Below, piece after piece: positions 40,472 to 51,655 of a DNA stretch of 64,000 bases. The stretch spans positions 31,637,811-31,701,810 of the forward strand of contig CAMGYJ010000003.1 of the NCBI GenBank assembly GCA_946122785.1. Reading direction: 5' to 3'. Numbering within the stretch: position 1 is the stretch's first letter; each line of letters starts with the position of its first letter. The position numbers and the translations under genes are program-made. Source of the DNA: Linum tenue (taxonomy: Eukaryota; Streptophyta; Magnoliopsida; Malpighiales; Linaceae). A model generated the notes under the pieces. The model ran no database searches, had not been told where the DNA came from, and saw nothing but the letters and a program-made list of their open reading frames with translations.

Positions 40472-41921
40472 TTGTCTAACTTTAATTTATCCTTTTTAAA
40501 TATTTTATGAATGTGATGGTTAGAAATCCTAAGACATGTATCATATTATAGAAATGCAAAGAATGAGAAAATTGTTGATATCTTTCCCTTTCTGCACACA
40601 AATTGAATACGGTAAGTTCGAGCAATATGCTCGATAATATAATACTTGCTATTTGTGTAATATATATTTACAGGAAAGTATCATCAATCAAGAGGATCTC
40701 AAAGTACCGTTGAAGATACGACGAGACGATAAGGAGATGCACAAGGCAAGAAGCTAGAGACAGGCACGGAGAGCAAAAGACACAAGCAACAAGAGCAATA
40801 CTATGTGATTAGTGAACTTAGTGAGGAGTGTGTAATCTCATCAATAGCTTGAGTGATTGTGATTTATTATTTATACTAGGTAGCGATGCCGCACCTTGTC
40901 ATGGAGCAGAGATGGCCTATTGGCATGTATTATGTGGCCCGTTATGGAGTTTTGTTAGTATTATTGGCCTATTTTTTTTTTGTTAGCATTTTTGTTAGTA
41001 ATATATGGGGTTGGAAGTTCGTAGATTGGTTTGGGTAGGGTATGAATATTTACTTCCATAATTTAAATTTGTATGAGTTGGGTATGGATACCCATTTATT
41101 CAAGGGTGATTTAATTACACATACAAAAATTAGACCTATCTGTAGAACTTCAAAAGTTTAGGTACCAAAATGTAATACACAAAATTTTAGGTGCTAAAAT
41201 GTAATGTGCCATCAACATTTTGAGGACTTATATGCCATAAAAATAAATTTAGCTTATAAATCTAAAGATTTATTGAGTTTCGGTACCGAACTGTAATTTT
41301 CATAGTTGAGACTTAATTCTTTTTATAGTGATGTATTTAAGATGATAATTATTTACCTTTTTATAGAAAAATGGAAACTATTTATTTTATATGTGTGGAT
41401 ACCTAGCCAAATATTCCAAGTATAATTGTTGAAAATTCTAGCACGGGTGAAAAAGGAAAACTCTAGAGAGAAGTAAAAGAAATACAAACTGGAACACGCT
41501 TAAAATTTCACGTCTGAAAAAGTTAGTGGTTCATGGTTCAATTATTAATTCTCTAGACTGTTGGTGAGTCGTGTATGGACTCGTTCATACTTGTGATTAG
41601 AATACATAAAAATAGTATGCTAATTAGGGTTAGACGCATGGTAAAGGAAACCGTACCGGACATCATACCGGATTCCTTTCTGGTATGGTATTTTGTGGTA
41701 CGACCGTGGTTCAACCATTTTGTACCGGTAAATACCGTTTTTCACTATTGATAGAGAAATGAAATGCGATAGTATAAAAAATATAATCCATCAAAAAAAG
41801 AACCAAATAAAGCATTATACAACCACGGTGACCCATTTTCAACATAGAAAAATAGCAAAATAATATTCTTTTTTAATTATTTTCCACATATTGAACGAGA
41901 ATACGGAGAATGAAGCTGAAT
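40472..41921. other. Gene-free AT-rich stretch
   Basis: No gene is recognised. 41110-41300 has TAGGTACCAAAATGTAAT-type words like those at 42500-42650 and 49670-49830, a dispersed degenerate repeat. 41640-41740 has ACCGTACCGGACATC and related words shared with the MITEs at 11140 and 41922. Confidence 0.4.
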
Positions 41922-42075
41922 CATAGACCAGGAAATCGGATCGTACCGGCCGGTTCAACCGGTCAAACCGAAAAAACCGGCCGACACGGTAAAATCAGCA
42001 CAATCAGCCCACCGTGCCGCTTTTGGTCCAATTTCCGGTTGAACCGGCCGGTACGATCCGGTTTCCTGGTCTATG
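41922..42075. mobile_element. 154-bp near-perfect palindromic MITE
   Basis: About 41 bp at each end are inverted repeats with one mismatch, starting CATAGACCAGGAAATCGGAT on the left and reading CATAGACCAGGAAACCGGAT on the complement of the right. The middle is about 70 bp. The arms are GC-rich (GTACCGGCCGGTTCAACCGG), in contrast to the surrounding AT-rich DNA. No target-site duplication is obvious. Confidence 0.75.
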
Positions 42076-42573
42076 GTTAGACGAAGAAGGCAAAGAAAGA
42101 AATAAAGAAAGGGTTATGGAAGGTGAGTGAAAAATGAAATGAAGAGGAAGCAGATGATGGAATGTTTTGATCAATTCTTTTAGTTGGTCGTCAATACAAT
42201 AGTCAATCATTTTCACCGTAACAATTTATTGACACTTGCTTATGTAGATGTCACATATTTTGTTACAAGTAGTTAGTAGAATTTTGTTTAGTTCGCTCAT
42301 GCAATATTTTAGAGTCGTCTCTCTTTTATCATTTATTTAATGTTTCACGTTATGAGCAAATATAAAATAGTCGAATCTTCTCCTACAATTGAGTGGTATA
42401 ACATCTTGTATTGTATAGACTAAATTTTTACTCTTATGTTATATTGGATTGGATTCATGGATTGGTTCAAAAGAATTGGTGGATTGGATTCATGGATTCA
42501 AGTGAAATTTAAATATTAGACCAGTATGTAAATTTAAAAAATTGCAGGTACGAAAATTTCATAAAATTTAGAT

Positions 42574-43029
42574 ACCAAAACATAATTGTTCAATGATTTT
42601 AAATTAAAATGAAATTTGGGGTATCAAAATATAAATTGTACATTATAGTGACTAAGTTATGATTAATTAAATTTGGGGTATTAGGTACGAAAATCTCATA
42701 AAATTTATATACCAAACATAATTGTTCAATGATTTTACATTACAATTAAATATGGAGTATCTAAATATAAAATGTACAATATAGTGACTAAGGTGTGATT
42801 TAATTAAATTTGGGGTATCAAAATGTAAATAATTATGCAACAGTAACTCAACTTCAAGTTTATATATAGTAAACCAAACATAATTGTTCAATGATTTTAC
42901 ATTATAATTAAATATGGGATATCTAAATATAAAATGTACATTATAGTGACTAAGTTGTGATTTAATTAAATTTGTGATATCAAAATGTGAATAATTATGC
43001 AACAGTAACTCAACTTCAGATTTATATAT
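42574..43029. repeat. Tandem repeat, 138-162-bp unit, about three copies
   Basis: Two well-matched units start at 42712 and 42874 (CCAAACATAATTGTTCAATG), period 162 bp, the second ending near 43029. A diverged and shorter copy (about 138 bp) precedes them from 42574. All are AT-rich and non-coding. Confidence 0.8.
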
Positions 43030-43380
43030 AGCTTTTGGGTGAGGAAGATAGTTGTACTTAGCTTTGTTATGTCAAGGGTTTGAGTTCCACACAAAGGAAC
43101 TCAGCTGAAAGTTAGAAATCAGAATAAGAAGAAAAAGTTAGAAAATTAGGTCTTAAAGGGTGAGTCACCTATGAGTCGAAACGTAATGTCACAAGGAAGA
43201 ACTTAATTAATAAAACATCTTCGTGCCGCGTTGTCCTATGTCTAACTTGCTCTCCATATTGTCTTTGGTTTGCTAGTGCTCTTTTCTTGGTTGAATGAGT
43301 TGATCATTCAGATCCTGACAGGAAACAAACTAGTGTTTGAAGTGTGGGCTAATATGTTAACCTGAGCTTTAGAGGTAATG

Positions 43381-44282
43381 GGGATTTTTTTAGAAATATC
43401 ACTGTTTAGATTTTTTTTTTAAAAATAGCACCCAACTGAGAAAAATTTCAAATAGCCCCCTTTCCCAAAAACCACCACCCGTACCAGCGGTTTAGGCGAA
43501 AACCGCCGCCCGATGGCGCGTTTTTCGATGAAACCCGCCACCCGGGGCGCGTTCATCCTAGTAAAATTGCAGCCCTTAAAAAGTTATGCGAAATGAAAAA
43601 AAAATCTTGAAGTTCGGATTTTGGAGCTCAATAACTTTAAACAACCATAACTTTGTGCTCCAAAATTCGAACGTACATTTCGAAAATATTGCGCCCGCTT
43701 TTTGGATATACAGGATTTTGGGAATAGCTTACCTTCCCTTTTCAGAAATCCACGTACATTTCGAAACTATGTCTATGATAAAAGTTGTATTCCTTAAAAA
43801 TTTATGCGAAAAAATTCATGTCGTTTGGATTTTGGAGCACAAAGTTATGGTTGTCCAAAGTTTGACGAAATCGGAAAAAACCTCGTTCGGGGTAGCAAAC
43901 GACATTTTTTGGGACGAAGGCGGGACCAAACCACCTTGGGCAGTCTTCGGCTTGCAAGATCTCAAAAGGTTGTGTGGAATAAAAAAAATCGCGACGATCG
44001 GATACCTGAACAGAAAGATACGTTCGTTTGAAGTTTCCACCTAGGTTAGGATTTTTCAAAAAAAAAAAAAAAAAACAGACGGCATGGTGGTGGTGCGGTT
44101 TGCAAAACCGCTCCCTACCAGTGTGGTTTTCATCGAAAAATGCGCCCCTGGGTGGCGGTTTTCGCCTAAACCGCTGGTACTGGTGGCGGTTTTTTAGGAA
44201 AGAGTACTATTTTTGGAATTTTTCGGAGTTGGATGCTATTTTTTGATTTTTTTTTAAAGAGTGCTATTTCTGGAAAAATCCC
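43381..44282. mobile_element. Non-autonomous MULE-type element with 9-bp target-site duplication
   Basis: Ends are long imperfect inverted repeats of about 150 bp starting GGGATTTTT.(C/A)AGAAATA, with inner GGTTTAGGCGAAAACCGCC / GGCGGTTTTCGCCTAAACC blocks. The element is flanked by perfect 9-bp repeats GAGGTAATG at 43372-43380 and 44283-44291, the target-site size of Mutator-like elements. The interior (43700-44040) is related to 36618-36965. No transposase is encoded, so it depends on another element. Confidence 0.9.
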
Positions 44283-44291
44283 GAGGTAATG

Positions 44292-45010
44292 TTCGTCGCA
44301 AGTTAAGTCCACGAGATAAGCCCACCAAGTTCTCAACATACTAAGATCCAACTGAAACTGAGATTCAAATGGAGTAAGTTGATTCATCTTCTTTCTTCGT
44401 TGTTCCTATTGTTACTTATCTTATACTAATTATTACAGTTGAGAAACGATATTTCATTAACAAATTATCTTATACTAATCATTCTCTTCTTTCTAAACAG
44501 AGCATTAACAAATTATGTGTTAGCACCTAACCGGATCCAGTTTTTGACCCACCCTCCATCTATGTAACTCGTAAGGATAGAATTTTGGAAGAATAGGCCA
44601 CCAATGTTTTTGCTTTCTCTAAGTGAGACGAGATTGTATTGTTGCCCCTAATGATTAGATAAAATGAACTAGATGTGTTATAATTATTTTATTTTTATTA
44701 AATTGATTGAAATGAAGTACTCCGTATCATTGGATTGAGAACTTTGAAACTAGCCAAAGGTTTGGATTTTATCTATGTTGAGATTTTGGACTGATTCGTG
44801 GGTTGGTGTGGTGTAGAAAATGGAATGGAATATAATATCCTGGTATCCTGAAAGTTTCAACATTGGATCCACTTTATGTGCCTTGATTGCATAGTGAAAA
44901 TTGAATACGATATTCAATAAGAGACAAAATTTATTTTTGCTCAAAATTGAGCGATAACGGTTATAATAACTTTTTCCAAATAATTACTTCTCTTTGCGTC
45001 TTGCGATGGT
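44292..45010. other. Gene-free AT-rich stretch
   Basis: No gene or repeat structure recognised between two MULE-type elements. Confidence 0.4.
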
Positions 45011-45020
45011 AAAATTTATG

Positions 45021-45660
45021 GGATTGCTATTTGTCGCCCTACCTTTACTGCAATCGCCCTAAATTAAAAATAAAATTGACTTATTTATCCTTTTCCTTTT
45101 CTATTTAGGATATATTTTATTATTTTAGCAAATACAATCAATAAAAAACTGGCCATTTGTCGCCCCTATCAGCCGCCATCGCCTTTAACCGCCACCGGAA
45201 TCAGCTTCCGTTGCCGTCGTATCAATAAAATACATTATGAAGTTATTAAACCAAAATAACAAATTGAAAAACTTATCCCCCAGCCAACTCTAAACATAAA
45301 CCCAGCCAACTGGAACCCCATCCATCTCCGATCACCAAAATATGGGTAACAGAACAGCAAAGGTTGGCGGCCGTCACCTGAGACATGACCGGTTAGGTTA
45401 AAAGGGTCGTCGGCTTTTTTATCGGTGGAACAACTCCTTTGCGACAGAGGAGAACAGCGGAGGATGCTGACCATTTTGAAGGGAGGATCTGCGGCGGCGG
45501 ATTGGGTGGCGGTGGTCGGCGGAAGACGTTGACGATATTGAAGGAAGGAGGTTCCTTAATTTTTGTTGGGATACGTTTGGTTTCTCTTGGGCGATTATCG
45601 TAATTTCCATTTTTAAATTAGGGCGATAAAGTAAAAGTAGGGCGACGTTTAGCCATTCAG
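45021..45660. mobile_element. MULE-type element with 9-10-bp target-site duplication and possible captured exon
   Basis: AAAATTTATG occurs at 45011-45020 and 45661-45670, flanking the unit. Ends are imperfect inverted repeats; the best matched part is GTCGCCCTAC(C/T)TTTACT, then (A/T)ATCGCCCTAA. The interior at 45420-45540 is GC-rich, unlike the AT-rich surroundings, and on the minus strand gives an open frame with MVSILRCSPLSQRSCSTDKK followed by a possible donor site. This looks like a captured host exon, but I do not recognise the gene. No transposase is present. Confidence 0.7.
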
Positions 45661-45670
45661 AAAATTTATG

Positions 45671-47433
45671 TACAAGGAAAAAGTTTTGAATCCTTCCATT
45701 TCTCCCTGAATTTCCCACATCCTCGATTTTTCCTCCTTGAGAGGGTTAATAAAGTTGAAGACTCTGGCTTCGTCCTTGACTACATAAAAAGAATCTAGAA
45801 ACAACGATGTCTTTCTTCATAAGAATGAGGCTTCTAGAGGTGTTCAAATTATTACAATGGTAATTATCAAACCAAATACGTCTAAATTCTATTAGCTTTG
45901 AAATTTAATATCATAACCAAACTACTAATACAACAACCATATTAACCAAACTACTAATACAACAACCATATTAACCAAACTAAAATTTAATCGGTTTAGT
46001 TGATTGGTTAACTAGAAAAACCAATATAAGATCACATTATCGAGAAAATTTTCTGGCTAATGCATCAATTTGCAATTTATAAAATGAATAACACATAGCA
46101 ATCAACACATACTTATTGTTAACCCGTAACATAAATACATGTAACTAATAGAATTATCTCACAATTAATAAAAGTATTCACTTAATAAAAATATATGTAA
46201 GTGGTACGAGGTTAATGAATTGTTGTGTTTTATGTGAATTGATTTAGTCTCTTACAGACTGTTTGGTACCAAATAAATCAAGAATTCATTTCATTGTAAA
46301 ATGAATTACCGTGTAGAATTCATTCTCAAATGAAATCTTGTGTTTGGTATGTCATATTCAAATCTTTAGAAATACAATAAATTGCGATGTAGAATTCATT
46401 GTCAAATGAATTCCTGTGTTTGGTATGTCATATTAACCAAACTAAAATTTAATCGGTTTGGTTGATTCGGTGCCTGGGGTTTATCCATTAGAGGTTAGGG
46501 TATAGTATCATACCCCAAACTCGATTTAATTCATGGTCTAAATAGAGATATCTCACTAGTAGTACCTGACGTATAGTATACATCTGACATATCTAAAACC
46601 AAACCAAATTACCTAAACCAAATAAGCTAAAAAATTTAACCAAACTAAACCAATTATCAAAATTATCCAAATACTAATAATTAAAATGATTACCACGATA
46701 ACCACTCTCTTTCAACCCAGAACACCCCTAGATTCTCCCTTTCCCGTTTCTGACAAAGTACCAATGAACAGAAACGCTGACAGAGACCAAAAAGGCAGAC
46801 TCGGTTGAATCTAAACTAATAATGCGCCGTCTTCTGTATCCGTCTCTTAATCCAATGCAGAAACCAAGCTCTATGGACAGGTAAATCTTAGATAGATGCT
46901 CATGTGTTGTATCACCAACAAGAAGGCTGACATAAATGGCAAGAAACAGCAGGAACAGAACGATAACTCTATGCTTCTAGCATCGATGCATCATCAACCA
47001 ATGTCCACAAATGACTGTTTTCCATTATGCACAAACCAAGCCGGAGATTTTTAGCCTACGGAACCCGGATAGAATGCCACTAGCCCCACTACGATTATCA
47101 AATTCCTAAAACACTCAGTTAATCACCAGCGGCGAATCATATTTACAGAACAATTGCCCATCACCAGTAGACTATAACTAATTGCAAAAACAGTCGCTCT
47201 TTGCTTTCCATGGCATGCTGAATCAAACACTTGCCTCCCACAGTCATGATAGGTTGAAATAATAAATGCCAAGCTACAAGGAATAAGAACCCCACCATTC
47301 CATATGTTTGCATATTGATTGAAAGCTTATAGGAAACAATATTGTGCGGGAACTGATTTATAAGTTGTAACCTGGAGACCTTTAATCAGTGAAAACGTGA
47401 ACAATCGACCAGCAAGTCAGCGTCCAAACGGAT
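45671..47433. other. Gene-free stretch downstream of TAF11, with short repeats
   Basis: 45918-45975 has two near-identical copies of AACCAAACTACTAATACAAC. 46300-46440 repeats GTAGAATTCATT.TCAAATGA and TGTTTGGTATGTCATATT twice. AACCAAACTAAAATTTAATC occurs at about 45977 and 46436. 46800-47433 holds the 3' flank of TAF11. No coding sequence recognised. Confidence 0.45.
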
Positions 47434-49071
47434 CTAACGGAAGAGCCTTGGCACTGATCTTTTTGGTACTTTCCCTTCGAGCTTTAGTCGTCTATACGAT
47501 TCTCTAATGTGACAAGGTCTTATTGGTCCAGATTCATTTCTTTCTGTCATCACCATTCTTGCTACAAACACATATGGAAACACACCATAGGGTTAGTTCA
47601 TTGAAATTCACCCCAACAGATATGGTAGAACGAAATCAACTGAAAGATTTCTAATCTTTTGAAACGCCAACTATGGGAACTTACTGTCCTACGAACACTG
47701 AAGTAACTTATCTGTCTGATAAACTAAAGCGGTACGCGTTATCCATACCTGTTTCAATAAGTTCACCGACAAACATTTTGGCTATCCCACAAACTACAAT
47801 GGTTACTGGCATAGAAATCTTTTGTGACCCTGTAATGCTTACCAACAACTGCAATTGGCAAAAACAGGAAGATTCATGGGTTAATCAGCAGCATTAAAGA
47901 ATCAACTAAAACTCGATCAATGGCATAGAAGATGTATTTGCAGTGACCTTGATAATGTTTTGACAGCATACCAGACACTTGGGAGCCACAAAAAAAGATT
48001 CATATAAACTAGCAGAGACAAAATGAACTTTACTCCTGCAGACCTCAACGAAAGGGGTTGTTGAGAAGTAATTCAAGTGAAGGGAGATCAAAAAGTCTCC
48101 ATGAAACATGTAGATGTCTAGTGAATGACTTAATAGGTTTCAGTATAGCTAAGTGGAGCGAGGCACGGAAAGTGAGACAGCAATCTAGAGTTCAAAGTAT
48201 CTGGAAAGGAAGTTGCAGATCAAAAGGAATAACAGAATGGGCACATACCCTTCTCATGGTAGCCTTCTGAAGGGCAGATCTCCGGAACGATTCGTATCTA
48301 GTCATCTGGTCTTCTGTGAACTGTGATAGAATAGTTCTGAAACATGAAAGCAAAGTGAATCAGATAGATGCATCTTTCATTCCTCCTTACACACTGAATA
48401 CTCCACCAACTCGGCAATCATAATTTCGGGGCTGGCTTGAACCAATCCATGTAGTGTAGAGCTCGACAAGGCATTTGAAGTAGTAGTTCACAATTCTTTT
48501 CAGAGAACAGAATCGTTCCTACTCGGGGACAGTTGTAAGCCATAACAAATCTTTCAGAGAACAGAAACTAATCAAGATGGTTCTGGTTCATACTGGGAGC
48601 CAGTTGTAAGCCATACCACAACAATGCAGTTGAACCTGTGCTGGACATAGCCAACTACCCTCTTACGTTCGTGATCAAATTCAACGAGGGAGAATGAGAG
48701 GGCATGAAAGAGAAACCTAAAGAAGAAAGAACTCACTGCATCTTGGCCATTTTATTAGGGTCGCCACTTGCAGGGAACTTAGCTAGCTCAACTTCCATGT
48801 TCTCCTCCTCTTCATCTTCGTCTTCCTCCTTGCTCTTGCCCTTAATTTTAGCGGAGGCCGAGGCGGGAGCCGAAGGCGAAGGGTCGGAAGGATTGACATG
48901 GTCGGTTTCTTCGTCATCTGGGGCGGTGGCTGCGTTCTGAGAAGCGGGTGCAGCAGCGGAAGGAGGAGAAGCTGGTCGGCGGTCGAAGTCGGCAGGGGCA
49001 AGCGGTGAATCAGGCGGGGATTCTTCCTGCTCCTCGTACGCAGCCTCGAAGGGATCCTTCGATTGATTCAT
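47434..49071 (-). CDS. TAF11: TBP-associated factor 11 (TFIID subunit TAF11), complete
   Basis: TAF11 is a histone-fold subunit of TFIID, pairing with TAF13 and contacting TBP during RNA polymerase II initiation. Four exons join in phase: 49071-48737, 48336-48249, 47848-47749 and 47561-47434, giving 216 residues, near the usual plant length (about 210). The start MNQSKDPFEAAYEEQEESPP matches the plant family. An acidic, low-complexity N-terminal half (Ala/Pro/Ser, then DEDEEEENMEVEL) precedes the conserved C-terminal histone fold: ILSQFTEDQMTRYESFRRSA, SITGSQKISMPVTIVVCGIA, ERNESGPIRPCHIRESYRRL and the end RSVPRLFR. Introns are GT-AG and no lesions are seen, so it should be functional. An hAT-type element (49479-50032) lies about 400 bp upstream of its start. 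Confidence 0.95.
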
Positions 49072-49478
49072 CTTTCGTAAATTTTTCCCTTCAATTTGGC
49101 GGTTTTGGTTCAGCGGGGTTTCTCTAGGCTGAGTATTTTGTCGAACAGGTGGAGTGCGAAAGAAAAGATCAATCGAAGAAACAAGACCCCAAGACCAAAC
49201 AAATAGGAGAGAGGGATTATTCGGATTGCACAGTTCTCTCAGCACGGCGAGACTTCCGGCGGCGGAGGTATAAGACAGACAGATTCCGGCGGTAATGCTT
49301 GAGATATAATAGACTTATGAGGTTCTGACGAGTTAAGAGGACTACTGATTTAAGAAGACTGGGCCCAACCTACATCAAAAGCCCACTTGTAGTCGGTACT
49401 CCACTACATCGCTTCCGTTTCGAGAGTCGATTTTTTTTTTTTTTCCATAGATATTCCCAAAGAGAAGAGCAGATACAT
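49072..49478. promoter_or_regulatory. 5' leader and proximal promoter region of TAF11
   Basis: Directly upstream of the minus-strand TAF11 start. It includes a pyrimidine-rich leader on the gene strand and, at 49432-49444, a T-run followed by the left boundary of an hAT-type element. No definite TATA box was identified. Confidence 0.4.
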
Positions 49479-50032
49479 TAGGGATGACAATTTTGCCCAT
49501 ACCCATGTGTATTTTACTATCCAACCCAATTGGATTGAGTATGAAATCCAAATATATGGATATGGGTAAAGTTTGATGGGTTTGTACCCATACCCATTTA
49601 CTTTGGGTTGGGTTGGGTTTATAACAAATGGATTTGGGTTTGTACCCATGCCCAAATATAAATTACAGTTTGGTACCTAAACTTAATAGATATGCATATT
49701 TAGTACCTAAATTAAATTTTTTTTGCATATAAGTCCTCAAAATATCGATGGAAAATTACATTTTGGTACCTAAATTTTTTTGGTCTTACATTTTGGTACC
49801 TAAAATTTTCAAGTTTTACAAATAAGTCCAATTTTTGCATGTGTAGTTAAAACACCCTCAAGTAAATGGATATCCATATCCAACCCATACCCATTTAGAT
49901 AATATCCATATCTAACCCAAACCCATATACAAACCCCAAACCCATACACACATCACCCAAACCCTACCCATAATAAATGGGTCTACTTGGGTTTGGGCAA
50001 AATTACCCATGGGTGGGTAAATTGCCATCCCT
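49479..50032. mobile_element. Non-autonomous hAT-type element with 8-bp target-site duplication
   Basis: Flanked by perfect 8-bp repeats AGATACAT (49471-49478 and 50033-50040). Ends TAGGGATGACAATTTTGCCC and (complement of the right) AGGGATGGCAATTTACCC are inverted repeats. Sub-terminal ACCCATA/TATGGGT words occur at both sides. The middle (49655-49860) has TTTGGTACCTAAA-type repeats seen elsewhere in the window. No transposase present. Confidence 0.85.
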
Positions 50033-50040
50033 AGATACAT

Positions 50041-50482
50041 ATTACAATGAACACGACCTTTTCATGTCAAATCAACAATAAGAAAGGAAAAGACCTTTTT
50101 AGGTCTTGACGAAATAGGATCTTGATGCTACGAAATGGGCAGTCCTATAATTATCTTTACGTAATAAGCAAAATCCATAATCTAACTACAACCCTTTGCA
50201 GGGAGAAAGTTATGGATCGAACTCATCGAAACTGAAGCAGAGCAGATACAACGTCCGACGCCAATGCATCCTTTGGATATGGATGAGTCCGAAAATAGGG
50301 AATATATTGACGTTGCCGCTAGACGCACGTCAAAAGTTGTAGAAACTGCTAAGCCCACAAAAAACCTGCAAAACAACAACCATATAGTTTCGAGAGTCGA
50401 TTCCCAAAGAGCTAATATCATTCCCAAAGAATTATACTGATTTAATATCATTTTGTACCCCACTCACATCGCAAAAAAAAAA
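50041..50482. other. Gene-free stretch between two transposable elements
   Basis: No gene is supported. Repeats of TTTCGAGAGTCGATT occur near 50390 and near 49421, on both sides of the hAT-type element. Confidence 0.35.
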
Positions 50483-51032
50483 GGGTTAATACCTTAGTTT
50501 GGCCCGAACTATAGACAAACTTTCTACTTTGGCCCGTGGTATCAGAAATTGCTATTCTGGCCTAAACTATGTAGCACACTTTCTTATTTGGCCCGGAGGC
50601 GGGTTTGACCGTCAAATTAGACGGTCAACTTGGTTGACCGTTAGTCAAAGTCCACCTCACTTGCCACGTTAGCTATCAAGGAATAAAAAATTATTTTTTT
50701 TGAATTTTTTAGTTTTGTTTACTTTCTAAAATTAAATAAAAATAATTTGGGAGCTTTTTTAATTAATTTTTTTCGTTTATTATTTTTATTATTAGAAAGT
50801 AAAAAAAATTCAAAATACAAAATTAATTTTTTATTCCTTAATAGCCGATGTGGCAAGTGAGGTGGACCTTGACTAACGGTCAACTCGGTTGACCGTCTAA
50901 TTTGACGGTCAAACCCGCCTCCGGGCCAAATAAGAAAGTATGCTACATAGTTTAGGCCAGAATAGCAATTTCCGATACCACGGGCTAAAGTAGAAAGTTT
51001 GTCTATAGTTCGGGCCAAACTAAGGTATTAAC
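50483..51032. mobile_element. Fold-back element with arms of about 220 bp (empty copy)
   Basis: The left arm begins GGGTTAATACCTTAGTTTGG; the right arm ends with the complement, ...CCAAACTAAGGTATTAAC. The arms match over about 220 bp (including TTTGACCGTCAAATTAGACG and its inverse) around an AT-rich centre of about 100 bp. It is flanked by A-runs on both sides, so a target-site duplication cannot be judged. The same arms bound a larger element at 58420-59682. No coding sequence inside. Confidence 0.85.
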
Positions 51033-51282
51033 AAAAAAAAAACCCCTCTACTATGATGAATTAACATACGTGCCTTTATACTAAATTTTTCACGAACATA
51101 CCCTTATAATATTAAAACGTAACAAGTTTACCCTTGCATCCAATTATCCTTTAAGTGACCATTAAAAGAGTTGTTAAATGACGCAATTGCCCCTCATTTA
51201 CTCCTAAACACTATAATTAGGTTTTAATTATTTTATCTCCCAAATATATTAATTAAAAAATTCAAACCCTAAATTATCACAG
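51033..51282. other. Short AT-rich spacer
   Basis: Degenerate AT-rich sequence with no recognised feature, between the fold-back element and the CIPK-like fragment. Confidence 0.35.
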
Positions 51283-51655
51283 GGCCAAGGTGGAAATCTG
51301 GTCCTGAGGAGTCATTTTGTTCGTCCTCATCGACGGCTACTTGCCTTTCAACGACAACAACTCATGACAATTAGATTTATAAAGGCCAGTTTCGTTACCC
51401 CAAATGGACCTTGTCGAGCTTCGCCAACTTCCTGTTCCTCCTCCCCGACACCAATCCGGAGACGAGGATCATCGTCGACGAAATCCAGCACGACCCCTGG
51501 TTCAACAAGGATTACAAGGAGACGAGTTACTGCCAGGAGGTGGAGGATTTCGACTTTGGCGGCAGCGAGCGCAGCATCAGTGCGTTCGACTTGATTTTTT
51601 CCCCTCTGGCTTTGACCTCTCCCGCTTGTTTAACGGGCCCGACGACTACACGTGG
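51283..51655 (+). pseudogene. CIPK (CBL-interacting protein kinase) fragment, frameshifted
   Basis: Read across frames, this stretch gives the late kinase domain of a plant CIPK: a WSCGVI-like start merged with LFVLIDGYLPFNDNN, then a stop/gap, FRYPKWTLSSFANFLFLL, PDTNPETRIIVDEIQHDPWF and the NAF-like SAFDLIFFPSGFDLSRLF. It thus covers the C-terminal end of the kinase domain and the beginning of the calcineurin B-like-binding region. The ATP-binding lobe, catalytic loop and C-terminal regulatory domain are absent. No introns interrupt it. It directly abuts Copia gag-pre-integrase sequence, and the two are joined within about 20 bp, so it is a transposon-captured or truncated gene piece, not a working kinase. 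Confidence 0.75.

Noticed and set aside
42574..43029. CRISPR-like repeat array
   Set aside because: Units are contiguous 138-162-bp tandem copies without unique spacers, in plant DNA.
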